Positions 43,174 to 51,811 of a stretch of DNA of 64,000 nt are shown piece after piece. The DNA is from Streptomyces sp. S3(2020) (GTDB lineage: Bacteria; Actinomycetota; Actinomycetes; Streptomycetales; Streptomycetaceae). The stretch is taken from positions 1 to 64,000 of the forward strand of contig NZ_JABERD010000021.1 in the NCBI RefSeq assembly GCF_013044505.1, given 5' to 3'. The notes beneath the pieces are model-generated. The model was given only the letters and a program-made list of their open reading frames with translations, did not search any database and was not told the origin of the DNA. Numbering within the stretch: the stretch's first letter is position 1; the number at the start of each line of letters is the position of its first letter. Made by a program: the position numbers and the translations under genes.

Positions 43174-44793
43174 TCACCCGGAGCCCGCCTCGGCCATCAG
43201 CCGTACGCCCGCACGGATCCGCGCGGGGGAGAGATGCGCATATCCCACCACGAGCCGGATCTCCGCCGAGGCTTCGGCACGCGCGTGCGCGCAGTCCGAC
43301 AGCGGACGGACCGCCACCCCGGCGGCGGCCACGCGTTCCAGGAAGCGCTCCTCTGGCCCGTACCGCTCCGGCAGGGTGGCGATGACGTGCAGCCCCGCGG
43401 CGATCCCCGACACTCTCGCGCCGGGGAAGCACTCCTCCAGCGCAGCCACGAGTGCGTCGCGCCGCTCGCGGTAGGCGCGCTGGCAGCGGCGCAGTTGACG
43501 GTCGTAGTCCCCGCGCTCCACGAACCGGGCGAACAGCGCCTGGTCGAGGGTGGGATGGCCCAGGTCCATGGTCCGTTTGCGCTCGATCACCTCGTCGGCG
43601 AGCGACTCCGGTACGAGCAGCCAGCCCAGCCGCAGTCCCGGGGCGAGGGACTTGCTGACGGAACCCGCGTAGGCCACACGGTCGGGATCGAGACCCTGGA
43701 GCGCGCCGACCGGGGCACGGTCGTAGCGGAAGTCGCCGTCGTAGTCGTCCTCCAGGACGAAACCGTCCACGGACCGCGCCCAGTCGAGCAGTTCGGCACG
43801 GCGGCGCGCGGAGTACGCGATCCCGGTCGGGTACTGGTGGGCGGGCGTGGTCACGACGGCCCGTACGCCCGAGGCCCGCAGGGGGTCGACGGCGAGCCCG
43901 TCCTCGTCCAGCGGCACGGGCACCGCGGTGACGCCCGCCGCGGCATAGAGGTCGTCGTGCTGGGGGCTGCCGGGATCCTCGACACCCACCTCGCGCAGCC
44001 CGCGCGCGTGCAGGGCGAAGCCGAGCAGGGTCGACGCCTGGGCCACCCCGGACACCACCACGATCCGCTCCGGGTCGGCCACCACACCACGGCGGCGGGC
44101 GAGGAGTTCGGCCAGCGCGGTGCGCAGCCGGGGCAGCCCGCGCGGATCGGGATAGCCGAGCTCGTGGTGCGGCAGCTCCGCCAGCACCCCGCGCTGTGCC
44201 GCCGCCCAGGCGGCACGCGGGAACAGGGACAGATCGGGCGTCCCCGGCACGAAGTCCGCGCGGTCGCCGGGAGGACGCGGCGCGAGATCACGCGCGCGTG
44301 GCTGGGCGGAACGCACGGCACCGCCCACCCAGGTCCCCGCGCCCCGCCCGCTGCGCAGATACCCCTCGGCCGTCAGCTGCTCGTACGCCTCCGTCACGAG
44401 ACCGCGCGACACACCGAGGTCACCGGCCAGGTCCCGGCTCGACGGCAACCGGGTACCCGACGGGAGCCTCCCCGACCGGACCGCCTCCCGCAGCGCCGCC
44501 TGCAACGAACGCCCACGCGTGCGTGCGGGCGCGGAGCCGAGCGGAAGAAGCAACTCCCACGCGGCGGACCCGTCCCGACCACCCGGGACGAGGCCGCCCC
44601 CGCCGCCCGGCGCGGAGTCGCTCCGGTCTTGGGGCGCGGACGCCTTCTGACCACCCGCCGCCGGGCTGGTCCGGTCCTGCGCCGCGGACGCCGTCCGCCC
44701 GCCCGACACGGCGCCGGCCCGGTCCTCCGACACGGAGCCTGTTCCCGCGCCCGACTCCCTGCCCCGCTTCCGATTGGTCTGCGATGACGTCAT
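43174..44793 (-). CDS. MocR/PdxR-type GntR-aminotransferase regulator
   Basis: A 539-residue fusion regulator. A low-complexity Ser/Gly/Ala region of about 75 residues comes first. Next is a GntR winged HTH (RSLQAALREAVRSGRLPSGTRLPSSRDLAGDLGVSRGLVTEAYEQLTAEGYL), then a fold-type I aminotransferase domain with the PLP lysine in YAGSVSKSLAPGLRLGWL and DDYDGDFRYD. It uses PLP or a PLP adduct as effector. Divergent from an EamA exporter gene across 47 bp, the usual MocR layout, so it should activate that gene. Confidence 0.9.
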   Translation of the reverse strand: MTSSQTNRKRGRESGAGTGSVSEDRAGAVSGGRTASAAQDRTSPAAGGQKASAPQDRSDSAPGGGGGLVPGGRDGSAAWELLLPLGSAPARTRGRSLQAALREAVRSGRLPSGTRLPSSRDLAGDLGVSRGLVTEAYEQLTAEGYLRSGRGAGTWVGGAVRSAQPRARDLAPRPPGDRADFVPGTPDLSLFPRAAWAAAQRGVLAELPHHELGYPDPRGLPRLRTALAELLARRRGVVADPERIVVVSGVAQASTLLGFALHARGLREVGVEDPGSPQHDDLYAAAGVTAVPVPLDEDGLAVDPLRASGVRAVVTTPAHQYPTGIAYSARRRAELLDWARSVDGFVLEDDYDGDFRYDRAPVGALQGLDPDRVAYAGSVSKSLAPGLRLGWLLVPESLADEVIERKRTMDLGHPTLDQALFARFVERGDYDRQLRRCQRAYRERRDALVAALEECFPGARVSGIAAGLHVIATLPERYGPEERFLERVAAAGVAVRPLSDCAHARAEASAEIRLVVGYAHLSPARIRAGVRLMAEAGSG

Positions 44794-44840
44794 GGAACTG
44801 GACCTTAATGCGGGCCACCCCGCTGCCTAGCGTCGTTCCC

Positions 44841-45995
44841 ATGAACGCCACCACCACCCGCGGAGCGCTCCTCGCCGCGCTCGCCTGCGTCCTCGTCGGC
44901 GCGTCCTTCACCGCCAACAGCGTCCTCGGCGACTACCCGTACGCGGGCGGCCAGTTCCTGCGCTACGGCCTCGCCTGTCTGCTACTGGTGCCACTGGTGG
45001 GACGCGGCGCGGCGGCCCGGCTGCGGACGCTCGCGCCCCGGCACTGGGCCCGTCTCGCGCTCCTCGCGGCCGTCGGGATGGTCGGCTTCAACATGGCCGT
45101 CATCGCGGCGGAACGTACGGCCGAGCCCGCCGTCCCCGGCGTCCTCGTCGGCTGCGCGCCGGTCGTGGTGGCCGTTGTCGTGCCCCTCCTCGACGGGCGC
45201 CGCCCCCGACGCACCGTCCTGTACGGGGCGTTGCTCGTGGCGCTGGGAGCCTTCACGGTCCAGGGCTGGGGGCGGACGGACGGCGCGGGCCTGGCGTTCT
45301 CCGGGTGCGCGCTGGCCGGCGAGGTCGGTTTCGCGGTCCTCGCCGTGCCCGTGCTGCGGCCCCTGGGGCCACGGCTGCTGTCGGCGACGGTGTGTGCGAT
45401 CGCCGCGTTGGAGTCCCTCGCGGCCGGACTGCTGGTGGACGGCACGGCGTGGCTGCGCGTGCCCGAGCGGACCGAGGCCGCCGCGCTGCTGTGGCAGGCG
45501 GCGGTCGTCACGGTCGTCGGGTTCGTGTGCTGGTACATGGGCATGCAGCGGATCGGCGCGGAGCGCGCCACGCTGTTCTCCGGGCTCATCCCGGTCGCCG
45601 CCGCCTGCACCGCCCCGCTCGTCGGCACGGGCTCCTACGGCGCCGCCCAGGCGGTCGGGAGCGCCGTCGTCGGTGCCGGAGTCGCCCTCGGATCCCGCGC
45701 GTCGCGCAGGTCAGCGGCTGCCGTCGAGGATCACGCGCGCGACGAGCGCCGGGTCGTCGTTCATCGGGCAGTGGCCGCAGCCGGGCAGCCGCACGAGACG
45801 GGCCTTGGGGATGATCTGCTTGGCGCGGACCCCCTGCCGGCGCAGGAGCAGACGGTCCTTGCTGCCCCAGGCCACGGTGACCGGGACCCCGGGGACGTCG
45901 TCGACGAACCGCACGGAGCCGCCCGCGCGGAGGGTCTCGGTGAAGCCGGTCGCGTTCACCAGCGCGAGCGTCTCGGCGACGACGGCCTCGGGTGA
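44841..45995 (+). CDS. EamA/DMT-family exporter with an unusual antisense-encoded tail
   Basis: About 290 residues form the expected ten-helix drug/metabolite transporter (GALLAALACVLVGASFTANSVLG, QFLRYGLACLLLVPLVG, ERATLFSGLIPVAAACTAPLVG, VGSAVVGAGVALGSRASRR). No stop follows; the frame continues about 95 residues, reading the antisense of the convergent hydrolase gene, to 45995. The tail is hydrophilic, rich in Gly, Asp, His and Arg, and unlike the family. Either the native stop was lost or the gene has evolved an antisense tail. Target of the divergent MocR regulator. Confidence 0.82.
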   Translation: MNATTTRGALLAALACVLVGASFTANSVLGDYPYAGGQFLRYGLACLLLVPLVGRGAAARLRTLAPRHWARLALLAAVGMVGFNMAVIAAERTAEPAVPGVLVGCAPVVVAVVVPLLDGRRPRRTVLYGALLVALGAFTVQGWGRTDGAGLAFSGCALAGEVGFAVLAVPVLRPLGPRLLSATVCAIAALESLAAGLLVDGTAWLRVPERTEAAALLWQAAVVTVVGFVCWYMGMQRIGAERATLFSGLIPVAAACTAPLVGTGSYGAAQAVGSAVVGAGVALGSRASRRSAAAVEDHARDERRVVVHRAVAAAGQPHETGLGDDLLGADPLPAQEQTVLAAPGHGDRDPGDVVDEPHGAARAEGLGEAGRVHQRERLGDDGLG

Positions 45996-46541
45996 ACGGC
46001 GGGCCGGGTGGGCGTAGATGGTGCTGGTGAGCGCGGTGCGGCCGGCCGCCGAGCGGGACAGCCGCTCGACCATCGGCCGGGGCATCCGCAGGGCTATGCC
46101 GCGCATCGTGAGCAGCACGGCGAAGGCGTAACGCCGCTCCGCCTCCGACCAGAACCCCGCCGGGGAGAGGGCGGTGACGGACCGTACGAGCTTCTCCCGG
46201 CCGAGTTCCAGGGCGAGCAGACCGCCGAGCGAGTTGCCCGCGACATGCGGCCGGTCGAGTTCCAACGCCTCGCAGAGGGCGCCGAACACGGCGGTCGTGG
46301 TGGCGAGGTCGTAGGTCAGTCCGTCGGGCAGCGCCGGGGAGTCCCCGAAGCCGGGCAGATCCACGGCGATGACCTCGCGCTCGGTCGCCAGGATGTCCAC
46401 GACCGGGTCCCAGGCCTGCCGGTGGTGACCGATGCCGTGCAGCAGGAGCAGCGGTTCGCCGCTGCCCACGCGCGCGTAGTCGACGGTCACGGTCCGCGGG
46501 CCGTGCGGGGAAGGGACCTTGAACGAGACGGTGGCGGCCAT
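45711..46541 (-). CDS. Alpha/beta hydrolase
   Basis: A 276-residue hydrolase. Oxyanion segment LLLLHGIGHHRQAWDPV, nucleophile elbow AGNSLGGLLALELG, acid in WGSKDRLLL and catalytic His in PGCGHCPMNDDP. ATG 46541 (MAATVSF) is preferred over the longer frame because homologues begin there. Substrate unknown. Its last 285 bases overlap the exporter's tail on the other strand, and it is divergent from an ECF41 sigma factor. Confidence 0.88.
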   Translation of the reverse strand: MAATVSFKVPSPHGPRTVTVDYARVGSGEPLLLLHGIGHHRQAWDPVVDILATEREVIAVDLPGFGDSPALPDGLTYDLATTTAVFGALCEALELDRPHVAGNSLGGLLALELGREKLVRSVTALSPAGFWSEAERRYAFAVLLTMRGIALRMPRPMVERLSRSAAGRTALTSTIYAHPARRSPEAVVAETLALVNATGFTETLRAGGSVRFVDDVPGVPVTVAWGSKDRLLLRRQGVRAKQIIPKARLVRLPGCGHCPMNDDPALVARVILDGSR

Positions 46542-46684
46542 GTACGTGTGCTCCTCGTCTGGGACTCGCAGCCGGACGGCGCGTAGACAGCTTGTCAGCA
46601 ATTGCTACCGGCGGGTAGCCCCCTTCGTGTGGCACGTGCCCGACTCGCCTGGACAGCATGCGAGACGTCGGCTGGGATGGTGTC

Positions 46685-47566
46685 GTGAGCACCGACACCG
46701 TGACCGACGTATTCGAAGAGCACCGCCCCGTCCTGGCGGGCGTCGCCTACCGCATGCTGGGGCGGGTGGCCGACGCGGAGGACGTGGTCCAGGAGGCCTG
46801 GCTGCGCTGGTCCGGGGCCGACCGCAGCGAGGTGCGCGAACCGCGCGGCTATCTGGTGCGTGTCACGACCCGCCTCGCCATCGACCGGCTGCGCCAGGTC
46901 AAGGCGCGCAACGAGGCGTACGTCGGCCCATGGCTGCCGGAACCGTACGTCACCGACTTCGGGGACACCGTCCCGGACACCGCCGAGCGCGCCGTCCTCG
47001 CCGACTCGGTCTCCCTCGCCGTCCTCGTCGTCATGGAGTCCCTGTCGCCGCTGGAACGGGCCGTGTTCGTGCTGAGGGAGGCCTTCGGGTACCCGTACGC
47101 GGAGATCGCCACCATGCTCGACCGGGGCGAAGCGGCGGTGCGCCAGCTCTGCGGGCGGGCCCGCAAGCACGTCGAGGAACGACGGCCCCGCTACGACGTC
47201 GACCCCGTCCAGCGCCGGGACCTCACCGAACGCTTCCTCGCCGCCGCCGCGGAGGGCGACCTCCAGGGGCTCATGTCGATGCTGGCCCCGGACGTCCGCC
47301 TCGTCGGCGACAGCGGCGGCAAGTCCAGGGCGCCGCTGCGCGTCATCGAGACGGCGGACAAGGTGGGCCGCTTCCTCGTCGGCGCCGCGAAGAAGGGCGT
47401 CCCGGACCTGTCCTTCCGCTTCCTGGAGCTCAACGGCGGCCCCGCGCTCCTCCTCCTGTCGGGTGACAAGCCCGACTCGGTCTTCCAACTGGACGTCGTC
47501 GACGGCCGGATCCAGTCGGTCTACGTCGTACGCAACCCCGACAAACTCCAGTCGCTCGCCGCGTAG
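46685..47566 (+). CDS. ECF41-type sigma factor (SigJ-like)
   Basis: A 293-residue sigma-70 family protein. Region 2 (FEEHRPVLAGVAYRMLGRVADAEDVVQEAWLRW) and region 4 (SLSPLERAVFVLREAFGYPYAEIATMLDRGEAAVRQL) are followed by a SnoaL-like domain of about 100 residues. The ECF41 marks are visible: WLPEP at 83-87, DSGGK (usually DGGGK) and NPDKL near the C-terminus. In this group the C-terminal domain replaces a separate anti-sigma factor. The usual partner (carboxymuconolactone decarboxylase or oxidoreductase) is absent; the divergent neighbour is an alpha/beta hydrolase. GTG 46685 gives the normal VSTD start. Confidence 0.9.
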   Translation: MSTDTVTDVFEEHRPVLAGVAYRMLGRVADAEDVVQEAWLRWSGADRSEVREPRGYLVRVTTRLAIDRLRQVKARNEAYVGPWLPEPYVTDFGDTVPDTAERAVLADSVSLAVLVVMESLSPLERAVFVLREAFGYPYAEIATMLDRGEAAVRQLCGRARKHVEERRPRYDVDPVQRRDLTERFLAAAAEGDLQGLMSMLAPDVRLVGDSGGKSRAPLRVIETADKVGRFLVGAAKKGVPDLSFRFLELNGGPALLLLSGDKPDSVFQLDVVDGRIQSVYVVRNPDKLQSLAA

Positions 47567-47582
47567 CGAACCCCCACTCGAT

Positions 47583-47609
47583 GCCCCCGTCCCACGACGG
47601 GGGCTTTTT
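47583..47609 (+). terminator. Intrinsic terminator after the ECF41 gene
   Basis: A perfect 9-bp stem (GCCCCCGTC / GACGGGGGC) with a CCAC loop is followed by five T. It lies 16 bp after the sigma-factor stop. Confidence 0.9.
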
Positions 47610-47621
47610 CGTCATCAGGGA

Positions 47622-47656
47622 TTGGTCTTGACCAAGGGTGGGGGCCGTCCTATGGT
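47622..47656 (+). promoter_or_regulatory. Promoter of the GntR gene with overlapping dre-like operator
   Basis: TTGACC (47628-47633), a 17-bp spacer and TATGGT (47651-47656) give a near-consensus promoter. A palindrome TTGGTCTTGACCAA (47622-47635) covers the -35. It closely resembles the dre site bound by DasR-type GntR regulators (TGGTCTAGACCA core). Autoregulation is the likely meaning. Confidence 0.72.
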
Positions 47657-47732
47657 CGCAGAGAAGTGAAACAACCTTTAATAAACAAGGGCGCTAAAAC
47701 GCCGCCGGACCACGGCGATTGCGGAGGACAGG

Positions 47733-48494
47733 GTGGGGACCACGCAGCTGGAAACGGTGCCGGAACCGAAATACTGGCACCTCAAAACGGTGCTCACAGA
47801 GGCGCTGGACTCCGAGTTCTCGGTAGGTGAGATCCTGCCCAACGAGCGCGATCTCGCCGCCCGGTTCGGCGTCGCCCGCGCCACGCTCCGCCAGGCTCTG
47901 GAGCAGCTCGAACTGGAAGGCCGGCTCCAGCGCCGGCGCGGTGTCGGCACGACCGTCGCCCCGCCCCGCGTGGGTGTCGCCGTCGGCACGGAGCAGCACG
48001 TCTGGCCGGGCACGGCCACGGACGCCTGGCAGTCCGTCGACAGCACGCTGGAGGTCCCGCCGGCAGCCGTCGCCGGGGCACTGGAAACCGGCCACGACGA
48101 GGCCGTGCACATCGTCCGCCGCTCCCGTATGACGCACGGCCAGCCCGTCGCCGCGGAGCTGCTCTACATCCCGCAGCTCTCGGTGCCGGACCTCTCGGCC
48201 ATAGACGCCCCGTCCGGTGCGGCACGCGCGCGTGCCGTGCTGCGCGAGTTGCAGCGCCTGGGACTTGAGGGCCAGGACAGTGCTGTAGAACTGGGCTCGG
48301 CCCGCGCCGACGACGCCAAGCAGCTGGACCGGCTGCCCGGGGCGCCCGTCCTCGTGGTGACGACCCGCTTCTTCTCGGAGGGCCGCACCGCCGCGCTGTC
48401 CGTCGCCACCTACCGCGCCGACACCTGCCGGCTGACCTTCGGGGACTCCGGCGGCGTGGAGATCCACGAGGACTCCGAACGCCGGGCGTCCTGA
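47733..48494 (+). CDS. GntR/HutC-type regulator with UTRA domain (DasR-like)
   Basis: A 253-residue protein with an N-terminal winged HTH (KYWHLKTVLTEALDSEFSVGEILPNERDLAARFGVARATLRQALEQLELEGRLQRRRGVGTTVAPP) and a C-terminal UTRA effector domain. The layout and the KY..LK opening resemble DasR, the amino-sugar regulator, though the effector-domain match is loose. The GTG start at 47733 is about 75 bp from a promoter carrying a dre-like palindrome. Whether it is a DasR paralogue with its own targets cannot be told from sequence. Confidence 0.88.
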   Translation: MGTTQLETVPEPKYWHLKTVLTEALDSEFSVGEILPNERDLAARFGVARATLRQALEQLELEGRLQRRRGVGTTVAPPRVGVAVGTEQHVWPGTATDAWQSVDSTLEVPPAAVAGALETGHDEAVHIVRRSRMTHGQPVAAELLYIPQLSVPDLSAIDAPSGAARARAVLRELQRLGLEGQDSAVELGSARADDAKQLDRLPGAPVLVVTTRFFSEGRTAALSVATYRADTCRLTFGDSGGVEIHEDSERRAS

Positions 48495-48508
48495 CCGCCG
48501 TAGCGCCC

Positions 48509-48549
48509 AACGCCTCGCGCCCCGGAGCGACTCCGGGGCGCGAGGCGTT
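48509..48549. terminator. Long bidirectional terminator hairpin
   Basis: A perfect 19-bp stem (AACGCCTCGCGCCCCGGAG and its complement) with a 3-base CGA loop lies between the convergent GntR and ROK genes. T follows on the plus side, and the AA at the base gives TT on the minus side. Confidence 0.88.
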
Positions 48550-48550
48550 T

Positions 48551-48588
48551 CAGCGACAAGAGCAGGAATCAGCGACAAGAGCAGGAAC
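48551..48588. repeat. 19-bp tandem direct repeat
   Basis: CAGCGACAAGAGCAGGAA plus T or C occurs twice in immediate succession, between the terminator and the ROK gene stop. Probably a simple duplication. Confidence 0.8.
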
Positions 48589-48600
48589 GGCACCACGCGC

Positions 48601-49758
48601 TCAGCGTCGCGCCGTCACCGTGCCCTCCACCGCGAAGAGTTGCTCCTCCACATGGTCGAGCGCCAGCCGCAGGGCCCCCGTCGCCACGGCGGCCTCGCCC
48701 AGGAGCGACAGCGTCACCTTCGGTGGCCGCAGACAGTAACGCGCCAACTCCTGCCGCAGCGGCTCCAGTACGTCGTCGAGGCCGGTCGCCCAGCCGCCGA
48801 TGACGACCAGTTCGGGGTCGAGGGCGAGGGAGAGGGCGGCCACGTCGTGGACGAGCCGCTGGAGGAAACGGTCGACGGCCGCCCGGGCCCGCTGGTCGCC
48901 CTCGCGTGCCTGCGCGAAGACCTCGGCGACGGCCTGCTCGTCGAGCGGGTGCAGCGGCTCGTCCGTGGTGGACAGCAGCTTCTCCGGAGTCACCTCCCGC
49001 CCGAGCAGATGCAGCGCGCCGATCTCGCCCGCCGCCCCGCCGTACCCCCGGTGCAGCCGTCCGCCGATCAGCGCCCCCGCGCCCGGACTCAGCCCCGCCA
49101 GCACGAACACGACGTCGTCGGACTCGGTGGCGGCACCCTTCCAGTGCTCGGCGACCGCCGCGGCGTTGGCGTCGTTCTCCACCAGGACCGGGCACTTGAA
49201 GGAACGGCTCAGCCGCTCACCGAGGCGCAGCCCCGTCCACTGGGGCAGCGCGGCGCACAGCCGCACGGTGCCGTCCGCCTCGACGATCCCGGGCGAGGCG
49301 ACCCCCACCGCCCGCAGCGACTCCCGAGCGACACCGGCCCGCCGCAGCAGCTCAGCCACCGCGGTGCGCAGCCGCTCCAGGCGCTCGTCGGCCGACGCCG
49401 TCTCGGAGACGTCCTTGGCGACGGCGCCGAGCACCCGGCCGTCCAGGTCCGACAGGAGCGCGGCGACCCGGTGGGGCCCGATGTCGAGACCCAGCAGATG
49501 CCCGGCCTCGGCCCGGAACCGGAACCGCCGCGCGGGCCGCCCCTGGCGCCGTACGACACTCTCGTCGGCCGCCTTCTCGACGACGTACCCCGCCTCGATG
49601 AGCCCTTCGACCACACCCTCGACGGTCGGCCGGGACAGACCGGTCACCCGCGTGATCTCGGTCAGCGTCGCGCAGTCCGTGGCGCGCAGCGCGTGCAGCA
49701 CCACCGCGGAATTGATCCTTCGCAGCAGCGAGGGATCCCCGCCGGTCAGCCGCCCCAA
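48601..49758 (-). CDS. ROK-family transcriptional regulator/sugar kinase-like
   Basis: A 385-residue protein with an N-terminal MarR-like winged HTH (LTEITRVTGLSRPTVEGVVEGLIEAGYV) and a ROK domain. LLGLDIGPHRVAALLSDLDG is the phosphate-binding start and CPVLVENDANAAAVAEHWKG has the catalytic-type Asp. The usual ROK zinc-binding Cys cluster (CxCGxxGC) is not seen; the region reads GEIGALHLLG, so sugar-kinase function is unlikely and repressor function more likely. Ligand unknown. Confidence 0.85.
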   Translation of the reverse strand: MGRLTGGDPSLLRRINSAVVLHALRATDCATLTEITRVTGLSRPTVEGVVEGLIEAGYVVEKAADESVVRRQGRPARRFRFRAEAGHLLGLDIGPHRVAALLSDLDGRVLGAVAKDVSETASADERLERLRTAVAELLRRAGVARESLRAVGVASPGIVEADGTVRLCAALPQWTGLRLGERLSRSFKCPVLVENDANAAAVAEHWKGAATESDDVVFVLAGLSPGAGALIGGRLHRGYGGAAGEIGALHLLGREVTPEKLLSTTDEPLHPLDEQAVAEVFAQAREGDQRARAAVDRFLQRLVHDVAALSLALDPELVVIGGWATGLDDVLEPLRQELARYCLRPPKVTLSLLGEAAVATGALRLALDHVEEQLFAVEGTVTARR

Positions 49759-49856
49759 CGTCCGTCCTCCCAGCTCGTGCGCGTGTTGGCCGGATCGTAC
49801 TCGTCAGGACGGGGCCCGGCGAGTGCGGGGACCGCAGAGATCGCTTGCTGTCCGTA

Positions 49857-50519
49857 TCAGCCGGGCGCCACGAACCCCGACTCGTACGCCGCGATCACGG
49901 CCTGCGTGCGGTCCCGCGCCCCGAGCTTCGCCAGGACGGCGCTGACATGGGACTTCACCGTCTCCGTCCCGACGGTCAGCCGCTCGGCGATCTCCGCGTT
50001 GGACAGCCCGCGGGCCATCAGCCGCAGCACCTCGGCCTCCCGCTCGGTCAGCTGGGCCCGCTCCATCGCCGCCCGCGCCGCACGATTCCCGCCACCCTCG
50101 CCGTACTCGGCGGCGAGCTGCCGCACCGACGCCGGGAACAGCAGCGACTCGCCCTCGGCGACCAGCCGCACCGCGTGCACGATCTCGGCCGGCCGGGCCC
50201 GCTTCAGCAGGAACCCGTCGGCCCCGGCCCGCAGCGCCTCGTACACGTACTCGTCGTTCTCGAACGTCGTCACCACGAGGATCTTCGGCGGCTCGTCGAC
50301 CGTCCGCAGCACCGCGCGCGTGGCCTCGATCCCGTCCAGCAGCGGCATCCGTACGTCCATGGCGACCACGTCGGGCCGCAGTCGCCGTACCAGCGGGATC
50401 ACCGCGGCGCCGTCCGCCGCCTCCCCGACGACCTCGATGTCGGGCTGCGCCTCCAACACGGCCCGCAGACCCGCGCGTACGAGGGGTTCGTCGTCGACGA
50501 GGAGAACGGTGACCGGCAT
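49857..50519 (-). CDS. NarL/LuxR-type response regulator
   Basis: A 220-residue protein. Receiver domain VTVLLVDDEPLVRAGLRAVLEAQPDIEVVGEA with the phospho-Asp in VAMDVRMPLLDG, and a LuxR HTH LTEREAEVLRLMARGLSNAEIAERLTVGTETVKSHVSAVLAKLG at the C-terminus. Immediately downstream of, and co-transcribed with, the histidine kinase gene. Likely controls the divergent ABC exporter. Confidence 0.93.
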   Translation of the reverse strand: MPVTVLLVDDEPLVRAGLRAVLEAQPDIEVVGEAADGAAVIPLVRRLRPDVVAMDVRMPLLDGIEATRAVLRTVDEPPKILVVTTFENDEYVYEALRAGADGFLLKRARPAEIVHAVRLVAEGESLLFPASVRQLAAEYGEGGGNRAARAAMERAQLTEREAEVLRLMARGLSNAEIAERLTVGTETVKSHVSAVLAKLGARDRTQAVIAAYESGFVAPG

Positions 50520-50533
50520 CCGGCCAGCGTAGA

Positions 50534-51703
50534 TCAGCGCAGCGGCAGCTCCACACGCACCTGCCAGTCCCCCTGGTCGGGGCCGGTCCGCGCACGGCCG
50601 CCCAGCAGGGCCGCGCGCTCCCGTATGCCGCGCAGACCGCTGCCGCCGCCCGGGCCGGCTATGTCGGCCGCCAGCGGATTGCGGACCTCCAGCGCGAGGC
50701 TGTCCGCCTCGACCGCGATCCGCACGCGCACGGGGACGGCTCCCGCGTGCCGCAGCACATTGGTCAGTGACTCCTGGAGGATGCGGTACCCCTCGCGGGA
50801 GACCGGTCCGGGCAGGGTGTCGACGGGTCCGGTCAGCTCGGCGTCGACCTTGGCGCCGGAGACGCGGGCGGACTCCAGGAGACGGTCGCAGTCCGTCAGT
50901 GTCGGCCGGCTGCCGACCGGCCGCTCGGACTCGCGCAGGATCCCGAGGACCCGTTCCAGGTCCTCGAGGGCCGCCCGGCCGGTCTCCTCGATGGCACCCA
51001 GGGCGCGGTCGGTGAAGGCGGGATCACCGGCCGCGCGGGCGGCGCCCGCCTGGACGACGGCCACGGTCAGGGCGTGGCCGATGGAGTCGTGGAGTTCGCG
51101 GGCGATACGAGCGCGTTCCAGGAGCTGCTCGGTGCGTTCCTCCAGGGCGGCGAGACGATCGGCGGGAGAGGGGCCCAGGAGACGGCGGGCGAGTGCGGTG
51201 ATCAGCCGGCCCGAGCCGACCACGGTCACCGCCAGGGCGGCCAGCGCCGGGGGCACGAGCAGGACGTGCCACCAGGCGTGGCCGTCGAGGAACACCAGCA
51301 GGCCCTCACCGACGTCACGGCCGAACGCCGACGCCACCAGGTCGACGCACGCGAGGAGCAGTTGCACGCAGAGCACCGAGGTCACGCAGCCGATCAGCAG
51401 CCGCGCCTCCAGCCACACCACGACCCGCCCCCGGTCGGCCCAGGACACGGACGGTGTGACGACGATGTCGGTGCCCGCGCTGTCGTGCCGGTGACCGGTC
51501 AGCAACAGCCGGGCCTGCAGACCCTCCACGGTGCGCATCGCGGGCACCAGCCCGACGGGAGCGAGCACCGCCGCCGCGGCCACCCAGGTCCACCACGCCT
51601 CCTGGACGAACAGCCACATGCTCGGCCACACGATCGCGATGAACAGATGCAGCAACCGTGTGTACGTCACCGCCCGGCCGAACGGGCGCAGCAAACCGAC
51701 CAT
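50534..51703 (-). CDS. Two-component sensor histidine kinase (HisKA_3)
   Basis: A 389-residue kinase with four to five membrane segments in its first 170 residues, then the HisKA_3 dimerisation helix with phospho-His in ERARIARELHDSIGHALTVAVVQAGAA, and an ATPase domain with ESLTNVLRHAG and GGGSGLRGIRERAALLGG. ATG 51703 starts the first membrane region; the longer frame overlaps the intergenic region. Pairs with the response regulator and probably senses envelope stress or a drug, judged only from the ABC neighbour. Confidence 0.9.
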   Translation of the reverse strand: MVGLLRPFGRAVTYTRLLHLFIAIVWPSMWLFVQEAWWTWVAAAAVLAPVGLVPAMRTVEGLQARLLLTGHRHDSAGTDIVVTPSVSWADRGRVVVWLEARLLIGCVTSVLCVQLLLACVDLVASAFGRDVGEGLLVFLDGHAWWHVLLVPPALAALAVTVVGSGRLITALARRLLGPSPADRLAALEERTEQLLERARIARELHDSIGHALTVAVVQAGAARAAGDPAFTDRALGAIEETGRAALEDLERVLGILRESERPVGSRPTLTDCDRLLESARVSGAKVDAELTGPVDTLPGPVSREGYRILQESLTNVLRHAGAVPVRVRIAVEADSLALEVRNPLAADIAGPGGGSGLRGIRERAALLGGRARTGPDQGDWQVRVELPLR

Positions 51704-51811
51704 TCCGTCATCGTGCCAGCCGCCACTGACAGCGGACCTCCCCCGCACGGGGGAGGCGATCTCCACTCGCGGGGGAGGCCCCGCCCCCGGCCCACCGGCC
51801 AGGCTTCAGCC

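Noticed and set aside
48601..49758. ROK protein considered as a glucokinase
   Set aside because: It has an N-terminal HTH and lacks the zinc-binding Cys cluster of sugar-kinase ROK proteins, so a repressor is more likely.
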